DNA of 64,000 bases from Pyrrhosoma nymphula (taxonomy: Eukaryota > Arthropoda > Insecta > Odonata > Coenagrionidae). The notes under the pieces were generated by a model. That model was not told where the DNA came from and ran no database searches. It saw only the letters and a program-made list of their open reading frames with translations. Below are positions 1-13,165 of this stretch, in pieces (position 1 is the stretch's first letter; each line of letters begins with the position of its first letter). The DNA lies in NCBI GenBank assembly GCA_963573305.1, contig OY754331.1, forward strand, positions 94,603,434 to 94,667,433, in the 5' to 3' direction. A program made the position numbers and the translations under genes.

Positions 1-1780
1 CTCCAATTCGCGCGCTCTGCGAGTAGGAGACGCTGCCTTCGATTCTGCTTCGACAACTAAGAAGGAGAAAGTTAAGGAAAGTCGCACGGGGGTAGAGGGT
101 GGGGGGAGGGGGGGGGCAGTGCACTGCCTGAACGCCGACAGCGCGTCATCGAAATGCACATTATTCTCATCTAGGGCGCCGTGAAATATGTCTCGTGGCG
201 ACGAAGTCTGCCATAAATAACGGATGGTTTTGATGGACTGTGCACACCGAACATTACGACGTTCGGGATCTTTAGTTGAGCTCGAGAGATAAGCACCCAG
301 CCATCGAGCTTAATCTGCGACGGCAAGAGAGTTAAAGCCCACTAAGGCAAGGGTCTTACGCCCATAAAAGGGGTCGATTCCTTCCTACGAGAATTCTCTG
401 TGTGATACAGTATTCATCATCTTATTCACCCTAAGAGTCACAGTTAAGACAGGTGGCAGGGGATGCTCGTTCACCAGACATGAAAAAAGAAGACGAAAAG
501 ATTAAGTGATTAGGAGACAAAAAGTAATACATGATGACATGCTAATCGCCTTATTTCTCCGCCATTGGGCAAAAAACCCATCACTTTTGTATCATTCCGT
601 CACCTTGAAGCACCAAAACTTTCATCGCTTTATCTGTCATCGTCGAAGAAAGAATCGTGGTTTAACGCATCTGTATCTTCCCTGTACTCCATTCCACGAA
701 TTTAGGAGTCTGAATCTATTCCGCAGATTACCTGGGGTCGAACCCAAGACATCAAGTATTTAAAACTGCCTGTTTTGGTATTTTCTCATTTCCAAGAATT
801 CCTGAATCTTTCGTCGTTCATGAATTTCATATCTCTTGGATAAATAAATAATCGTGGTTCGTAAAATCTACCTCTTTCGTGTATGTAGCCACAAAATTTC
901 AAAAAAGTTACCATTAAACAAGTGTTACATCACTCTCAATGGTTTTATAAATGATAAGCTGTGACACATATTTTACAATTGTGCATTACTCATATAATAT
1001 GTATTTAGGGTTTTTGCATTTATCTGGTACATATTATGTGCTTTGTACCTACTTACATTTTTACTGTTTACAGTATTACGAAAACTGTGAATCCACTGTA
1101 TTTAAAACAATGAATTCCTTGTATGTATGTGTATCTCATTGTAATTCTCTTTTTGAGTGTTGAGATATATGCCAATAATTACTGTTTACCTAATTATCAA
1201 AATACCCGTCACAATTCCGATTACACAAGATAAATTTGCATTAAGACATTGTTACAAGGATAGGGCTATCAACCGTCCTACTTTTTTCTGGAATGTCCTA
1301 ATTTTTTTCAATTTCCATTCTTAACTGTCCGGCTAAAATTCATCAATGTCCGAAATTTATGCTCTTAAAATTGGAAACCTTTCTATGCTTATCACTGGTT
1401 GATTTGGTATGCCACGCCGCGGCATATATATATAGGACCTAAGGACACGGTATATTGACGGTAACTAGCTGGAACATCAATATAAATGTCCCGGTCTCAC
1501 AATTGGCCTCGGGCATCGACGTTACTTCATCATGACATTGAGGACTTGAGGGAGATGGTGCGATATAACCATAGGAGTTGGTAGATACAACGAAATATCC
1601 GAAATGTATCGCTGCCTGAAAATTCGTACACAAAAAAGCTCGAAATTTTCAGGAAGCCTAAAAAGAGACATCTCCCGAAAACAGCCGACATGCATTTTTT
1701 AAAAACTGCGCCCTCAAAAGTCTCAATTTTTTTACGCATTTGTCCTCAATATCCTGAGAAATAGAGTTGGCAACCCCTTT
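1..1780. other. No gene seen
   Basis: A CpG-richer first 250 bases gives way to AT-rich DNA. A minus-strand GGGTTCGACCCC (about 735-746) resembles a pol III B box, but no A box or SINE body can be fitted to it. TCTCCCGAAAACAGCCGA at about 1671 matches the body of the tRNA-derived SINE at 2.3 kb, suggesting a SINE scrap. Confidence 0.5.
88..117 (+). other. G-rich run with G-quadruplex potential
   Basis: GGGGGTAGAGGGTGGGGGGA followed by nine G gives at least four G tracts of three or more with short loops on the plus strand. Confidence 0.6.
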
Positions 1781-2252
1781 TTAATGTGGCTGGAGCGGTA
1801 ATAGTGGGTCATTTAGTGTAGGTATAATTAACTTTTAAAGTAAGCCGAAAAAATGATAGGGAGCACATTTTATTTTTAAGTACATCTGTTTACGCGATGG
1901 AACTCACCATACATGCAGTAAAGAACTTTCGACGCGGTATTCAAAATTTAAGTGAACATTATATTTAACAATGTTCTTTCGAATCTTTCACTCGGCGTGA
2001 CACATTGAAATTTGTTCGTAACCATTAATCTGTGCATAAGTAATCGAACTATTACGATTATACGACAAACGGTGATTAATTATCTCATGTGCTAAGGGTA
2101 AAAATAGCATTGAGTGGCCAAAAAAAAACTAAATTGGTAAAATCCTTTTTTTTTACTTCCATCCATAGTTATCACTAATAGTCACATTAATAGTTGACAC
2201 GCAAATTTGTATACATATCACGAAACCACGAGACTCCGCAACTTTCCTTTAA
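1781..2252 (-). mobile_element. TTAA-flanked short DNA transposon (family A), full-length but diverged
   Basis: TTAA at 1781-1784 is followed by TGTGGCTGGAGCGGTAATAG. The minus-strand left end is decayed and stops at TTAA 2249-2252. Internal landmarks shared with other copies are the GGTCATTTAGTG block, GCGATGGAACTCACCATAC and TTATCACTAATAG. It is non-autonomous because it has no transposase frame. Confidence 0.7.
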
Positions 2253-2269
2253 TTATTCCTCTTCCATTT

Positions 2270-2480
2270 TCCTTTATTAATTTATTTATTTTCGATCTCC
2301 CGAAAACAGCCGATAAGGCCTTTTACGTCTGATATCACAAGATTCAACAACGGACGCAAACAAACACCCATGCTCTAGGTGGTGAAAAGTCCACTGATGC
2401 GGGACTCGAACCCGCGACCCCGTGGTAGCAGGCGTGGACTTTACCCCGCCGGAACCCGGACCAACAAAGGAACAGGAAAG
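2270..2480 (-). mobile_element. tRNA-derived SINE
   Basis: On the minus strand, GCGGGTTCGAGTCCCGC (2415-2399) is a complete B box inside a T-arm-like stem. About 30 bases before it, GGCGGGGTAAAGTCCACGCC fits a degenerate A-box region. The tRNA-like head continues into CAGTGGACTTTTCACCACC, an unrelated body, and an A/T-rich tail (AAATAAATAAATTAATAAA). A related head is found at 52.3 kb. No intact cloverleaf can be drawn, so it is not called a tRNA gene. Confidence 0.65.
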
Positions 2481-2489
2481 CAAACAAAA

Positions 2490-3673
2490 GTGGAAATGTA
2501 CATATGCATTAGAAGTGAGATAAGGCTAGATGACGGAGAACGTCGTAATTAAAACCGCGGACGCCCACTTATGCCTAGAATAGGCGCGTGACTCACTATC
2601 AGACGCAGAAAGGTTTTTTTTGTCACTGTGTGACAGAGAGGGAAAAAAATAACGAGCGAATGAGAGCATTTCACCGCACAGATTCCAAAGATGGGCAGCA
2701 AAAAATTCAAGCACCGATACGAAACATGATCACGTAAAATATAGTTTTGATTGACCTACCTAATTAATATATTGCATGGATTTTGAGTCAAAAATATCAT
2801 TAGTAAACAATAAGGATTGAGAAAGGCAACTTATCAGCAAACACTTAAGAGTAAAAGCTTCACAGTTGTTCTTAGGGGGAAAATTCGGCTGAAAAAAAGA
2901 CAGCTGCGCCGAGGGTCCATGGGTTAATTAATTTTTATCGTAAATGTATTGTTGAGGAGAGGAAATGTGAGCAAGGGCAATAAATACATAGGAAATGAAT
3001 ATTCTCGACTTTTTTTCACATCAGAATAACGTGAAAAGTGAGGAGTTATACTTTTAGAACTTAAATATAATAACGCGTATTGAGGCCTTAGGAAAAGGAG
3101 GTTAAAAAATTTGTAAAAATTTTTGTAGAATCTAATCCCCAAATATAAACTAAGGGAGAACGATTTTCTCTAAGAAAGCTGAAAGTTTTATATTTTGATG
3201 CAACTCAGCCGAGAATTATTTGCTTTGTAAGGAAAACATGACTACAACGATCAGACTAAATATTTCAAGTTATGATGGAACACGTAGTAAGCAGAGAATG
3301 AGGACCTTGTATTGCTTTTGAAAACTATTTGCATTTGAAGTTTACATTCTTAGATATTTCTGGCATAAATTTAGCCGACAAACATCCTTACTTCACGAAA
3401 AAATTACGCGTGCTTTGCCATGACCACGGAGATACATCTCGGTCGTGGGCTTGGCGGATGCAATACACCACGTCATCACGAACCCGGCGGATGATGTCAC
3501 AACGGTATCGCTGCCAGCAATGAATGCGTTTTTATGTGTATTTCAGCTGTGTTATCCTGATTTGACGAAAATAATCGAGTTCATCACTTTAATGGAAGAC
3601 AAATAACTATTATAATTTGATCCTGCCTGTTTAAATAATGTATAGCAGGGAAGCGATTACCGTGTGGTGACGT
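2490..3673. other. No gene or repeat recognised
   Basis: AT-rich DNA with only short chance frames. Nothing further is supportable. Confidence 0.5.
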
Positions 3674-4076
3674 CATACCATCGAGATTAGATTAGATTGT
3701 TGTTGGGGGGGCCTTCGTCAGGAGCCCGGGCACTTAGACCTTTCTTGGTCCATTGTGCCAACCCCATGCCTGTCTGCCACTTGCAGACAGGGGACAAGAG
3801 CACCTCGGTAGAGGTATGGAGGATTGGCCTCCCCCTGCCCCACCCCAGTACCAGGTATAGAGGATGTCCTCCCTCCAACCGGCCCGGTTTGGCCTGGCCT
3901 CTCAGGCCTGCCGGTATAGGTATGGAGGGGGTATCATCTCTCCATCCATGCCTGGTTGAGGTATGGAGGAGGGTCACCCATCCAACCACCGTCCGGGCCC
4001 AACGTTGCTTAACTTCGGTGTTCTGATGGGAACCGGTGTTTCAACGTGGCTAGGCCCTTGCCCATACCATCGAGAT
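3674..4076 (-). mobile_element. 5S-rRNA-derived SINE (SINE3-like) with 14-bp target-site duplications
   Basis: The body runs 3688-4062 and is flanked by perfect direct copies of CATACCATCGAGAT at 3674-3687 and 4063-4076. Read on the minus strand, the head (about 4062-3966) is a 5S rRNA derivative containing ACACCGAAGTTAAGCAACGT and GGTTGGATGGGTGACC, which are parts of the 5S internal pol III promoter. A middle section carries four spaced copies of a motif like CCTCCATACCT, not seen in the other copy. Then comes the palindrome CTGTCTGCAAGTGGCAGACAG-like body, a unique region, and a short (AATCT)n tail next to the target duplication. Apparent open frames of about 100 codons on both strands here are only SINE sequence. 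The perfect duplications suggest a fairly recent insertion. Confidence 0.92.
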
Positions 4077-4858
4077 AGGTACCAGATCTATGATTTTCTC
4101 GGCGAATCTGATGTAGAAAGGTTTCAGAAGCCCTGAATATGAATAAAAAGTCGTTCTCAGAAACTTCGACAAATATGGAGCCTCTTCACCCGGAGGAACA
4201 CCCGAGAAACCTTTCTGCGTCGAAATTCCGTTTTGGATCACGTAACCTTTTACAATTTCCTCGCACTTATCAAAGGCAAATTTAAATACCAGCGGTTAAC
4301 GAATGCTCATATGGATCACATATTTGGGTCAGTCGGAAAGTTTTATGACTTTTATACAACCCGAACAAGAGGAATAAATAACGCATAATCTACATTGATA
4401 GCTTTACAAGGATAATATTACGATAGCGATTTAACTTAAAATATTAAGAAAAAAACGCTCATACGCATAAATATGAGGAATATTCTATCCGCAAAAGTGG
4501 TGGATGTGTATGCATAGAAAAACACAAAAAAAGGTAGGGAAATGCGAGGTGGTGGAAATACGTATGTCACAAAAAATAGGTATTACGATTAAATCAAAGA
4601 ACATAGCTAAAGATGCGCAAAGTTTGTTCCTCACGACCATCGCCCTTTTCATTTCTCCCGTGTACTATGTTGCAATACGAGCGATAGTGATATCTAAGGG
4701 TGATTTCTGCTACAATCTAAATTCGTAAAATTCTTAGCAACAGTTACAAAACGCACGTAATGGCTAAAGCAATTACATTTCACGCGATATGGCGATACTG
4801 TGCCGTGACGAATATGGAGTGATGTAAAACACGACTATGAATTAAGTGAAGCCGTAAA

Positions 4859-5396
4859 ATGACTTAAATTTCATTTTATTCATATTCTGTCTACTTGTAG
4901 TAAAAGTGGTCCTCTATCTGATATGAACAACAAAATAATACCTTTCCACGCTATTTTATTATATAATTGAACTTGAAAATACATGGTGTTCAATGGGGGA
5001 ATGAGAGAAACACGGGGGAAAATAGTATTTTTCCATAAAATACAAATGCCATTTTCGTGGAAAACTGTCTTTAAGAAGGAAATAATCCAGAGAAATTGAA
5101 TAAAAATAAAATTCAGGCACCTTACCACCTTATTTTTCTAGTTATTGAAAAATAAATGCCGTAATTGGTCAAAATGCGGTAATTCGTAGGAAATGGCGCT
5201 GCAGTCGGCTCCAACGGCTGGAAAAAAGTGCTAATTTAAAATACATTCGTGGAATAATCTGCATATTTTGTACATTACTTTTGGGTTTCTATAGGTAACG
5301 CATTGCATCAGTGAAAGCAGGATTTATTTGACCAAATATAAAAAATGTGGAATTTAGTATTTGTTTTGACTCACACAGTCGCGGCGGAACCTCCTT
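4859..5396 (+). mobile_element. Dispersed ~0.5-kb repeat (family C), copy 1
   Basis: It is collinear with 44979-45545. Shared blocks are CCTCTATCTGATAT, GGAATAATCTGCA, GGAAATGGCGCTGC, TTTAGTATTTGTTTTGACTC and GTCGCGG...AACCTCCT. Ends near GACTTAA and CCTTAAG suggest a DNA transposon, but the terminal repeats are poor. It is non-coding. Confidence 0.7.
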
Positions 5397-8300
5397 AAGA
5401 ATCTTTCTCTCGTCATTTTTGTTGTTTTTGAAAGAGCTAATTCTAATACTTCAAATCCGGCCGACGAGGGAGGAGTATACGTACGAGCGATATCGATCGT
5501 ATATAGGCCATTGGCCAGTATTAGACCAGAGATCAGTGGAAGTTCAGTGCCACGCTAAACGGCGAATTAACGACTAAATTCCCTAATGAGAAACCGAATA
5601 TTACGTAAATGAAAATATGTTATATTAGAATTCAGTTGCCCGCAGAAGCAACAGAAAATATCAACACCCTAGGCGAAACGATTTTCGTTCAAAAGAAACA
5701 AACGCAGTAAGCACGGCACCGGGAAATGTGCGACGACCTTCAAGGCAATTCTCTGAACTTCCTCTGCACGATAAGGAAGTCAGTGGCGGGGGAGAGATTT
5801 TCTATTTTGAATTTGCAACACGCCTTTTTCGTTCCATGTCACCACCTTCTGACCGGTTTTAAAGGGCGCCTTAATTCAATGGGCGGACATGGCATTTGAC
5901 CCCAGGTCTCGCAGAGCCGTTTCTCATTCGAAGAAGTCCTTGAGATTCTGAGAGGACGCTCGCCTCCATCGTGTTGACGAAATTGAATTTCTTCCTAGTC
6001 TCTTTCTGTGAGAAAAACACATCCTGGCATTAACAATCACTTAGGTTACCGTACATGTGTGAAGAGATATAAGTGAAGCAAATGTCCGACGTAGCACCAG
6101 GAATACTCGACTTGAATCTTGAACAACTACCCCAGCGAAGCTGGTAACAGGCCTGATGCAGACTTAAGCCATATTTTAATCGTATCTAATATGAGTTAGT
6201 AGCACATAATTGAACCGTTACATTGAACCGGTAACACATAACAATCACTGAGTGAAAATTACGACAAACTTATTTACCACAAGTCACTGAGCTAAATTAT
6301 TGAAGGATGTCAGCCGTTAAAAATGAATGCACCAGATATTAATTAATACTTAAGCTTATAAAGAAACTCAGTCCAACCAAAGTTCTCTTATTTTAAGATT
6401 CAATCCGGCAAAATTTCTTTTCTTGTGATAACGTGTACGTAATTGATCAGGATTCATGCGTTTTTTTTAAACTCAGTACTCCCAAACGATGCTAAAGACG
6501 GATTAATTTTCATTTCACATTCCTAATTTTTTTTCAAACACGGCCGCAATATTAAATAAAAGTTAAAAGAATGTTTTATATTTATAGTTTTATGTAGAAA
6601 ACTTTTTACTTTCTTCTTAATTGCCAATCCTTCTCGCAAAAATAAGCCAAAATATTTTACCTTAGGTGATCCCTATTTTGGACGTTGACCTAATGGAGCC
6701 AAGTCAATAATTGGGATCAACTTCATCTTCATCAAATGAAAGGAATAAACAGGCAAGAAAATATATACTGAATAATTGAATTCACCAATCAATTAAAAAA
6801 AAATACGTATAAAAAATCATCAAATCATACATGATTATTGACTTATCCTTTTTCTCATGTTCATGTCTAACGGGTTACCCCTCAACCGATATGAGGTTTC
6901 AGGCAATAAATGTCTAAGGTTTAGATGTGGCAAGGACGAAATGGAAGATATATGATGTTTACAGAAGAGACAGCACGTAGAATTATTTATAATCGGTATT
7001 AGAGACCGAAGGTGTGGGTAACTGATACATTGATGAGTACTTCGAAGTTAAAGATTGGCAGAGATACGACGTTCACGGTATTTTCCCCCTTCACTTGAGG
7101 GGAATATCCATCCGTACTGACGTCTGAAAGAGGAGCCGTTAGGTAACTTTAAGTAGCACGTACACGCCATTTCAATCTCCTCGCAAATGGCTGTTAAATA
7201 CCAGCAATTTCCAAGAAACACACAAGGCGAGGCTATTTTAAAATTATATCAATTGATCAATCAATCCTGAAGGAGTTCCATCAATTTTGACGTTCCAACA
7301 TGTTGACCACATCATCAAATCAGTAGAGCGGCTACAGCAGAAAATGAGAAAAATCGAGCAAACATTGTTCATGTGGTGATAAAGCTAATAATGAGCAAAG
7401 GTACAACATTCTTTGACACCTTATACCACCACGGTTTCAAATAGAGATTTATGCGCTGATAGGATGGTGTGTCTCAACGGTACTGCAGCAGTTTAAAATG
7501 TCTCATCGATAAACATGTCCTTTATCCAATTTTGGGGCAACATAATGAACGTCAAAGGGGCTCATAATGTCATTCTGTTTCGAAACAGTCCCCTTAAGGA
7601 TATACACCAAATAGGCAATTTAAAGCAATTTCCTTATTGTTCATTGAGATTTGATCTAAGAAATCACAGGTACTCCTTGGCAGAAATAATATTTGCATAC
7701 GCTCAGTCACGCAAAGCTATGAATCGGTTAATTTACCTTATGCGACGATTCCTCATGATAATTTGAAGCAATTGCACTCTAACTTAGGCAGCTTAGGAGT
7801 CCGTACGCGTGACAGAAACGAAATTCATTTCACAATGCTTTTCACCCTTATTTATGAAATTCCGAGAAAAAACATCAAACTATTCCTCTCGTGCTTAGTA
7901 AAATGTAATGTGAAGGTGAATCTGATTTGAATGAATTTCAAGAACGCTATGAAGGGAAATAAGGTTACCAGATAACACAAGCAGGACAAAATAACACCTA
8001 TCTGCTTAAAAAATCACCAACACACAATTGACCAAAGTTTATACGCTATGCCACGCCTGGTCGTGCGCGCAAATCCGCATTTCCTGATTTCATCCAACAG
8101 TGCATCTGCAATTGACGTCCTTGGCCGAGAAGTAAACTCTTGCGTGTAACGAGTTGCATGTACATCATCGATGACCTAGGTCTCTGACGCTATCCCGCTA
8201 ACGTTAAGGCCAGAGGTCTACTCGACCGGAAGGCATTAAGCGGCTAGCCAAGAGGATAGAGATTTCATGCCGATCGAAAAAAAATAACATCGTCAACGGT

Positions 8301-9984
8301 AATGCACGGGGACACCAAGATTTTACCTGAAAAGGTAGCTATTCCAATGCCGTTTCTTTGAGTGATATTTTCCGTCAGAACTATTCAATTCCCATCAACG
8401 ATGTCACCAATTATCATGTTCCCATGACCACCGGCACGAAGTTTTATTTTGCATTTAAAATAGTTTTTACCTTCAGTAGTAATGAAGCCATTTCAATCAA
8501 ACAATTTCACAAACGCTGGGAAATGGAGACGTGGCGTTTTAGTTTTTTTTTTACGTTCAAAAACATACAAACTGAGGTACAGGGAAGGAATTAAATGGAA
8601 ACCAAGACTTTCCGTGTTAAATGTGGAAACGCCTGTTGTCGACGGGATGAAATTTCATCACGGGAAAATTCTTCGGGTTGATTTTGAAATTATACTTACA
8701 ACTTTAAGGTAATAAGATACATACATTGGGAGAAATTTAATGCATGGGTGAGATTTTTGGGAAAGGGATAGGAACCCGTCATTGAACTAGACAAATTAAC
8801 GCATTTAAAAATCAAGTTTATAAAATAATCTACACTTATAAAATTTAAATTCTGCTTGAACACAATAGACTTCCAAACCCCTTTACGAATTCGAACAAAG
8901 TTTGGCACACGTGTTTCTTAGGACCTAAAATGATTAATAGGCTACATTAGAAATACCCAAGGTCCCAGGGACCTCTATTTGGGCCCTTATTAACCAAATT
9001 TTACTTCAGACGAAAAGCATTGGATTCGGGGCAGAGGTTTCTTTTCTCTGCCTTTTTAAATTAGTTGCACACATGATATAGGCTTGGGATTTTTAGTATC
9101 GGATGACTGAAAGAACAAAGCTTTTCATTAGATTTTTTTATAGGCTTCGTTTTTTTCCTAAAGTTTGAACTGTTGGCTTCAAAATAGTCAAACTTTATGC
9201 TTCTTGAAAAATATATTACTTACTTTATTTACTTAGACATCTCAGCATAGGCTTGGAATGGAAATGTATTCCCAATTCACCTAATTACGCCTCACGTTAA
9301 ATAATTGATATATCTGAGATTTTAATTGAGATATTATTCACCCCAACCGATTGGTTTCTACCTACTGCACAGTAGGTATATGAATTTTGCAAGTCATTTG
9401 GAGACGATTCGTTTATTACAATGCAAGAATTTTATTTTTTTTATTTTTCCCCTTGAAATTCAACGGGCAAAGTCTTCTATTTACAATTAAAAATACAGCA
9501 TATTTTGACACTATCGGTAGGTCCTCAGAAAATCCATATTAATCCCACTATATAACAGCTAAGCCTTCTCCGATAACCTGTTCGTGAATACGTTAACGTG
9601 CAAATAATTAAAATGTTATCGAATCCATATTTGGCGTTCGAGGAAAAACCGCCTCCTTTTGAGGACGTAGGCCAAGTAGCTCGAAGCGCCCGCGGCGACC
9701 GGCCAAAATTCACTCAATTACGTACAAGAGCCGGTCCCGATACCTTATTCATCAACTGTTATAATACCATCAAGACCGGCGGTTGTGTTTGAAACGCTCG
9801 AGATTATTTCGATCACGTAACTAAGGAGTCACGTGGTACAATAACGAACGGTTCGAGATTTTGTTGTGTTTGAACCATTCGCAAAAATCTCACGAATTCT
9901 TTCAGAACGGGTTTTTTCACCGGGATGACGTTGATGGAGTCGATTAGAGTCGCAATAATCAACATATCAAACGTGTAAGCATGG
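5397..9984. other. No gene or repeat recognised (4.6 kb)
   Basis: Open frames are 62-83 codons, with no splice-signal support and no protein-like composition. A slightly GC-richer 60 bases around 9655-9715 has a short open frame (FEEKPPPFEDVGQVARSARG) that I cannot assign. Confidence 0.45.
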
Positions 9985-10475
9985 ATACTAAAATTTAAGG
10001 ATAGCAGACTCCCAACTTCGGCGTGATACCTTTTTTGAAGCTGCCAACCTAAAGCACTTGAATCAGATGATCCCTATGTATCAGACGTATTTTCACTGTT
10101 TTCAATTTAGAACTTAGGGTACTTATGACTAGTTAGGAAGAAACTAATGGTTTTATTCGCCAAATAATAATCTCAGAACGATCACGATTACAAAACAAAA
10201 TCGGCAATACCTTGTCAAAAAATAGCGTCAGTATGGGTAATGAGCGTATTTCACGAGTACTTGAATTCGGTAATACATAGTTTCAATGATCACATCAAAG
10301 ACATGTATATCACATAGAGAAGAAAAACCAGAATCGGTCAAAATAATAAGAGCTCTGCATTGGATACATGGGTAATCAACAGTATCAACCATGCCTTGCT
10401 ATACGGTAACGGAAGAATAAAAGAGAGTACATTACATTAGCCTTAAACAAGCTTCTGTTCTTCACACCTAAATGT
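9985..10475 (-). repeat. Dispersed repeat D, longer copy
   Basis: Its reverse complement matches 21822-22150 at both ends. CTTGCTATACGGTAACG and GCTTCTGTTCTTCACAC lie at its right, and CCCAACTTCGGCGTGATACC with TTTTTTGAAGCTGCCAACC at its left. The interior is longer than in the other copy. No coding frame is present. Confidence 0.7.
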
Positions 10476-11261
10476 TTGTTCCCTTTCACGGTTGCGAAAT
10501 ACCCTGTGGAGTATCCAGGAACAAGAAAGATCTTTTACCCACTTTTAGTCGAGCAATCAATCTATATTTTCAATCAATCAATTTCTATACTAACAATCGG
10601 AAATCCCCACAACCCGCCATTCGCAAACATAGTGACAATGTACCTCAGAGTCCTCAGTAAGCCACCTATCGAACGGCTTCAAAGAATCAATCCAGAAAAC
10701 AATGAAAGCGCACTGAACTTGGTGAGTATTCATCCGAATGTTTCAAACATACCAAAATCCCGAACTGTTCGTTATTGTGCCATGTGGAAACTTAGTTACG
10801 CGATCGGAATTATCTTGAGTGGTGGTCTGGACTTGAGTAACGTTCTGACCTGATATTATTAGCGCATTATTTCGACTCGAAAAATGCTGAAATGAGATGA
10901 TTGAAACCCATAATGACCCCACCTCACAACGCTACTTTTGCATTGCAGTTACAGCAAAATGCACTTCGTCTCTCCCTCCATCTTCGAGATTATTCGCACG
11001 CGCGAGTTGATTAGTGCAACATTTTTATCTAATCTGAGGTGGCAATGGCGGCGATTCATTGGCGGTGAATGTCAAATGGAATTATTTGTGTCCCCGAGTA
11101 AAAAAAACCTGGATGACAAGGTAATTCCCTAGAATCAATTCGTAGAGGCTGGGAAGTTCATCAGTTATACATCAGTGAGAAAACTCACAGCCATTCATAC
11201 CTATTTTATTCACAGAACTATAAATAGGTACCCACGGAATGCGCTAAAATATTATATAGGG
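10476..11261. other. No gene supported
   Basis: It contains a 125-codon open frame (10476-10853) with no recognised motif and average local composition; I treat it as chance. Confidence 0.45.
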
Positions 11262-11388
11262 CAGGGCAGTATTTCATAAACATGTATCGTATACATATAT
11301 GTAAACTTATTTCGTATTTCAAATACTTTTTTGAGTACTTTGTATTTACATTTCAAATGCAATGATTGGAGTATGTTTCCCAGCCCTG
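11262..11388. mobile_element. Short hAT-like MITE (127 bp)
   Basis: It begins CAGGGCAGTATTTC and ends GTTTCCCAGCCCTG, so the termini are inverted CAGGGC(A/T)G. The interior is rich in GTATTTCAAATAC / GTACTTTGTATTT, typical of small insect hAT MITEs. Flanks (ATATAGGG and ATAATAGGG) are similar but not a clean 8-bp duplication. Confidence 0.6.
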
Positions 11389-12072
11389 ATAATAGGGAAA
11401 AGTGGTCAATATTTATTTCCTAATTTAAAAGCATTCCTTTTTTATTAGGGCTGCAAAGGAATAACAGCTATATGAAATCAATTTCAATTACACGCTAATC
11501 CGCAAACTATCGTAAAAATAGATCATTGAGATATTATCGAAAAAACTGGAAAGAGGTTAGGGGGGACGCCAAACTTAAATGTATGCAACTTGAAGATCAA
11601 ATAACTGTAGGTAATATAAACTGGTACGCTTCTTAGTGTTAAATGTATTTGCAGGCTCCACATAGATTTATTATAATTGATCTTAAACTTGAGAAACGCA
11701 TGAGATCTAAATCTGCAAGTTCCCCTTAGAAAATAATCAATGCTCGTTGTTAAGTTTGCTCCTCTGGAGGATCTCCCTAAACAAGAGTCATTTGCGAAAC
11801 GAAAAGCCAAGACATATGTTGCCTTAATACAGTAACTCCACCTTACTCCACCTCTCTCATTCTCCCGAGAACCATTCTATCTCGTTATCTTGAAAGTTTC
11901 CGAGGCGTGTTCGTAATTTTCCTATCTTCTTTGATACAGCACAAATTATTTTCAACCTGAAGAATTCTCCAGGATCGGAGGAGAAACTATGTCTGAAAAA
12001 AGCAACCAAGCGACGGGAATCCCCGAAGACGACAGATCCAACCATTCTATCGATAAAGTTTTTACTTGAATG
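11389..12072. other. No gene or repeat recognised
   Basis: AT-rich DNA with short chance frames only. Confidence 0.45.
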
Positions 12073-12335
12073 CACGGGTGTATTTATGGGGGGACCAACG
12101 GGACCGCCCCCCCCCCAGAAGCAACTTTATTAAGGGTACCAACATTAATAACAAAAAAAATTAGCAAACTAAATGTCTTTAATTGCATAAAAAAAGCTTG
12201 AAAATGTAGTTTCGTCGTAAGAATTTTCAAACATTTTACGGGATAAGTCCCCCAATAGGCCGGGCCCAAACTCCCGGTACTACACCTGTTAAAAATATTC
12301 TGGACACCCCCCAGAGCCAAATTCTAGATACGATA
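12073..12335. mobile_element. Degraded hAT-like fragment with a 10-C run
   Basis: The left part CACGGGTGTATTTATGGGGG and the right part CCCCCCAGAGCCAAATTCTAG followed by ATACG are inverted versions of a common hAT end with a G run. C10 lies at 12107-12116. There is no coding capacity. Confidence 0.45.
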
Positions 12336-12477
12336 CTGCTTGAATGGGGAGACTTTCGTAACAGTATTAATTAGGGGAAGAAACCGATATCAGTGGTCAT
12401 TTACGCCATTTAGAATAGGTGGGTGACGTATAAATTTGGGGTCGGAGGAAAAAGGTCGGCGCCGGCACCAGTCAGCT

Positions 12478-13014
12478 CTAAAGGAGGTTGGATCCATTTT
12501 TGTAGGCGTCCAGATTTTCGTGAAACTTAGCATACATGCTCTCATTAGTTGAACTATTGATAAAAATGAAAAATTTGCATCATACCGATTTTTTTCTCGG
12601 CTACTCAATGCTTAGTTTAATACGAAGACTTTTGGAACATGACATGTTTCGCGAAAATTGGATTTCATATACTTGTACAGATTTTCTTATAAACGCGAAA
12701 TTATACACTTCTTATTATCATAATTGTTACTAACAAATATGAAAATGTCGAGCCAAGTCCAATATTCGAAAAAAAACATTTCAATATAATTGCGTCTAAA
12801 TTCTTATACCGTGTCGAATGCTTCACCAAATGCTTTAATTAAGTAAATAAATTTAAAATATAATTATTGTATCATTTCCATTACTGCCTGTATGGCGGGT
12901 TCCAACGCATAAACAGATGCACTTAAATGAAATGTGGCCAAGAATTTTTTAAACTTACTTTAAAAATTATTAAAATGCACACTCAATGACCAACGATTAC
13001 AGACGGAAGGTTAA
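12478..13014 (+). mobile_element. TTAA-flanked short DNA transposon (family A)
   Basis: It begins near CTAAAGGAGGTTGGATCC and ends at GGAAGGTTAA (TTAA 13011-13014). Shared landmarks are CTCTCATTAG, GCATCATACCGATTTTT, TTGTTACTAACAAATAT and CACTCAATGACC. Both terminal repeats are degraded. Short open frames inside it are not genes. Confidence 0.7.
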
Positions 13015-13019
13015 AACGT

Positions 13020-13165
13020 CCCACAGAACACTGCACTGGATACGCTCTCTACATGGCACCTATATTAGTATCGGATTTCCACTGAAAAAATCTCTATCAC
13101 CGCCGAGATTAGAACCCGGCCCTCGGGATCTAAAGCCACTACTCCAGCCGCCTCACAAACCGCCT
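13020..13165 (-). mobile_element. Possible tRNA-derived SINE
   Basis: On the minus strand, GAGGGCCGGGTTCTAATCTC has a B-box core (GGGTTCTAATCTC) in a T-arm-like stem, with GGCGGCTGGAGTAGTGG about 45 bases upstream at A-box distance. The body differs from the 2.4-kb SINE. It abuts the right end of a TTAA element. Confidence 0.4.

Noticed and set aside
720..760. tRNA-like B box on the minus strand
   Set aside because: GGGTTCGACCCC is present, but no A box, cloverleaf or SINE body fits around it.
3687..4026. Open frames of 100-109 codons on both strands
   Set aside because: They are translations of the 5S-derived SINE. The same peptide word RAQRCLTS also appears in the frame over the 15.9-kb SINE because both come from the 5S head.
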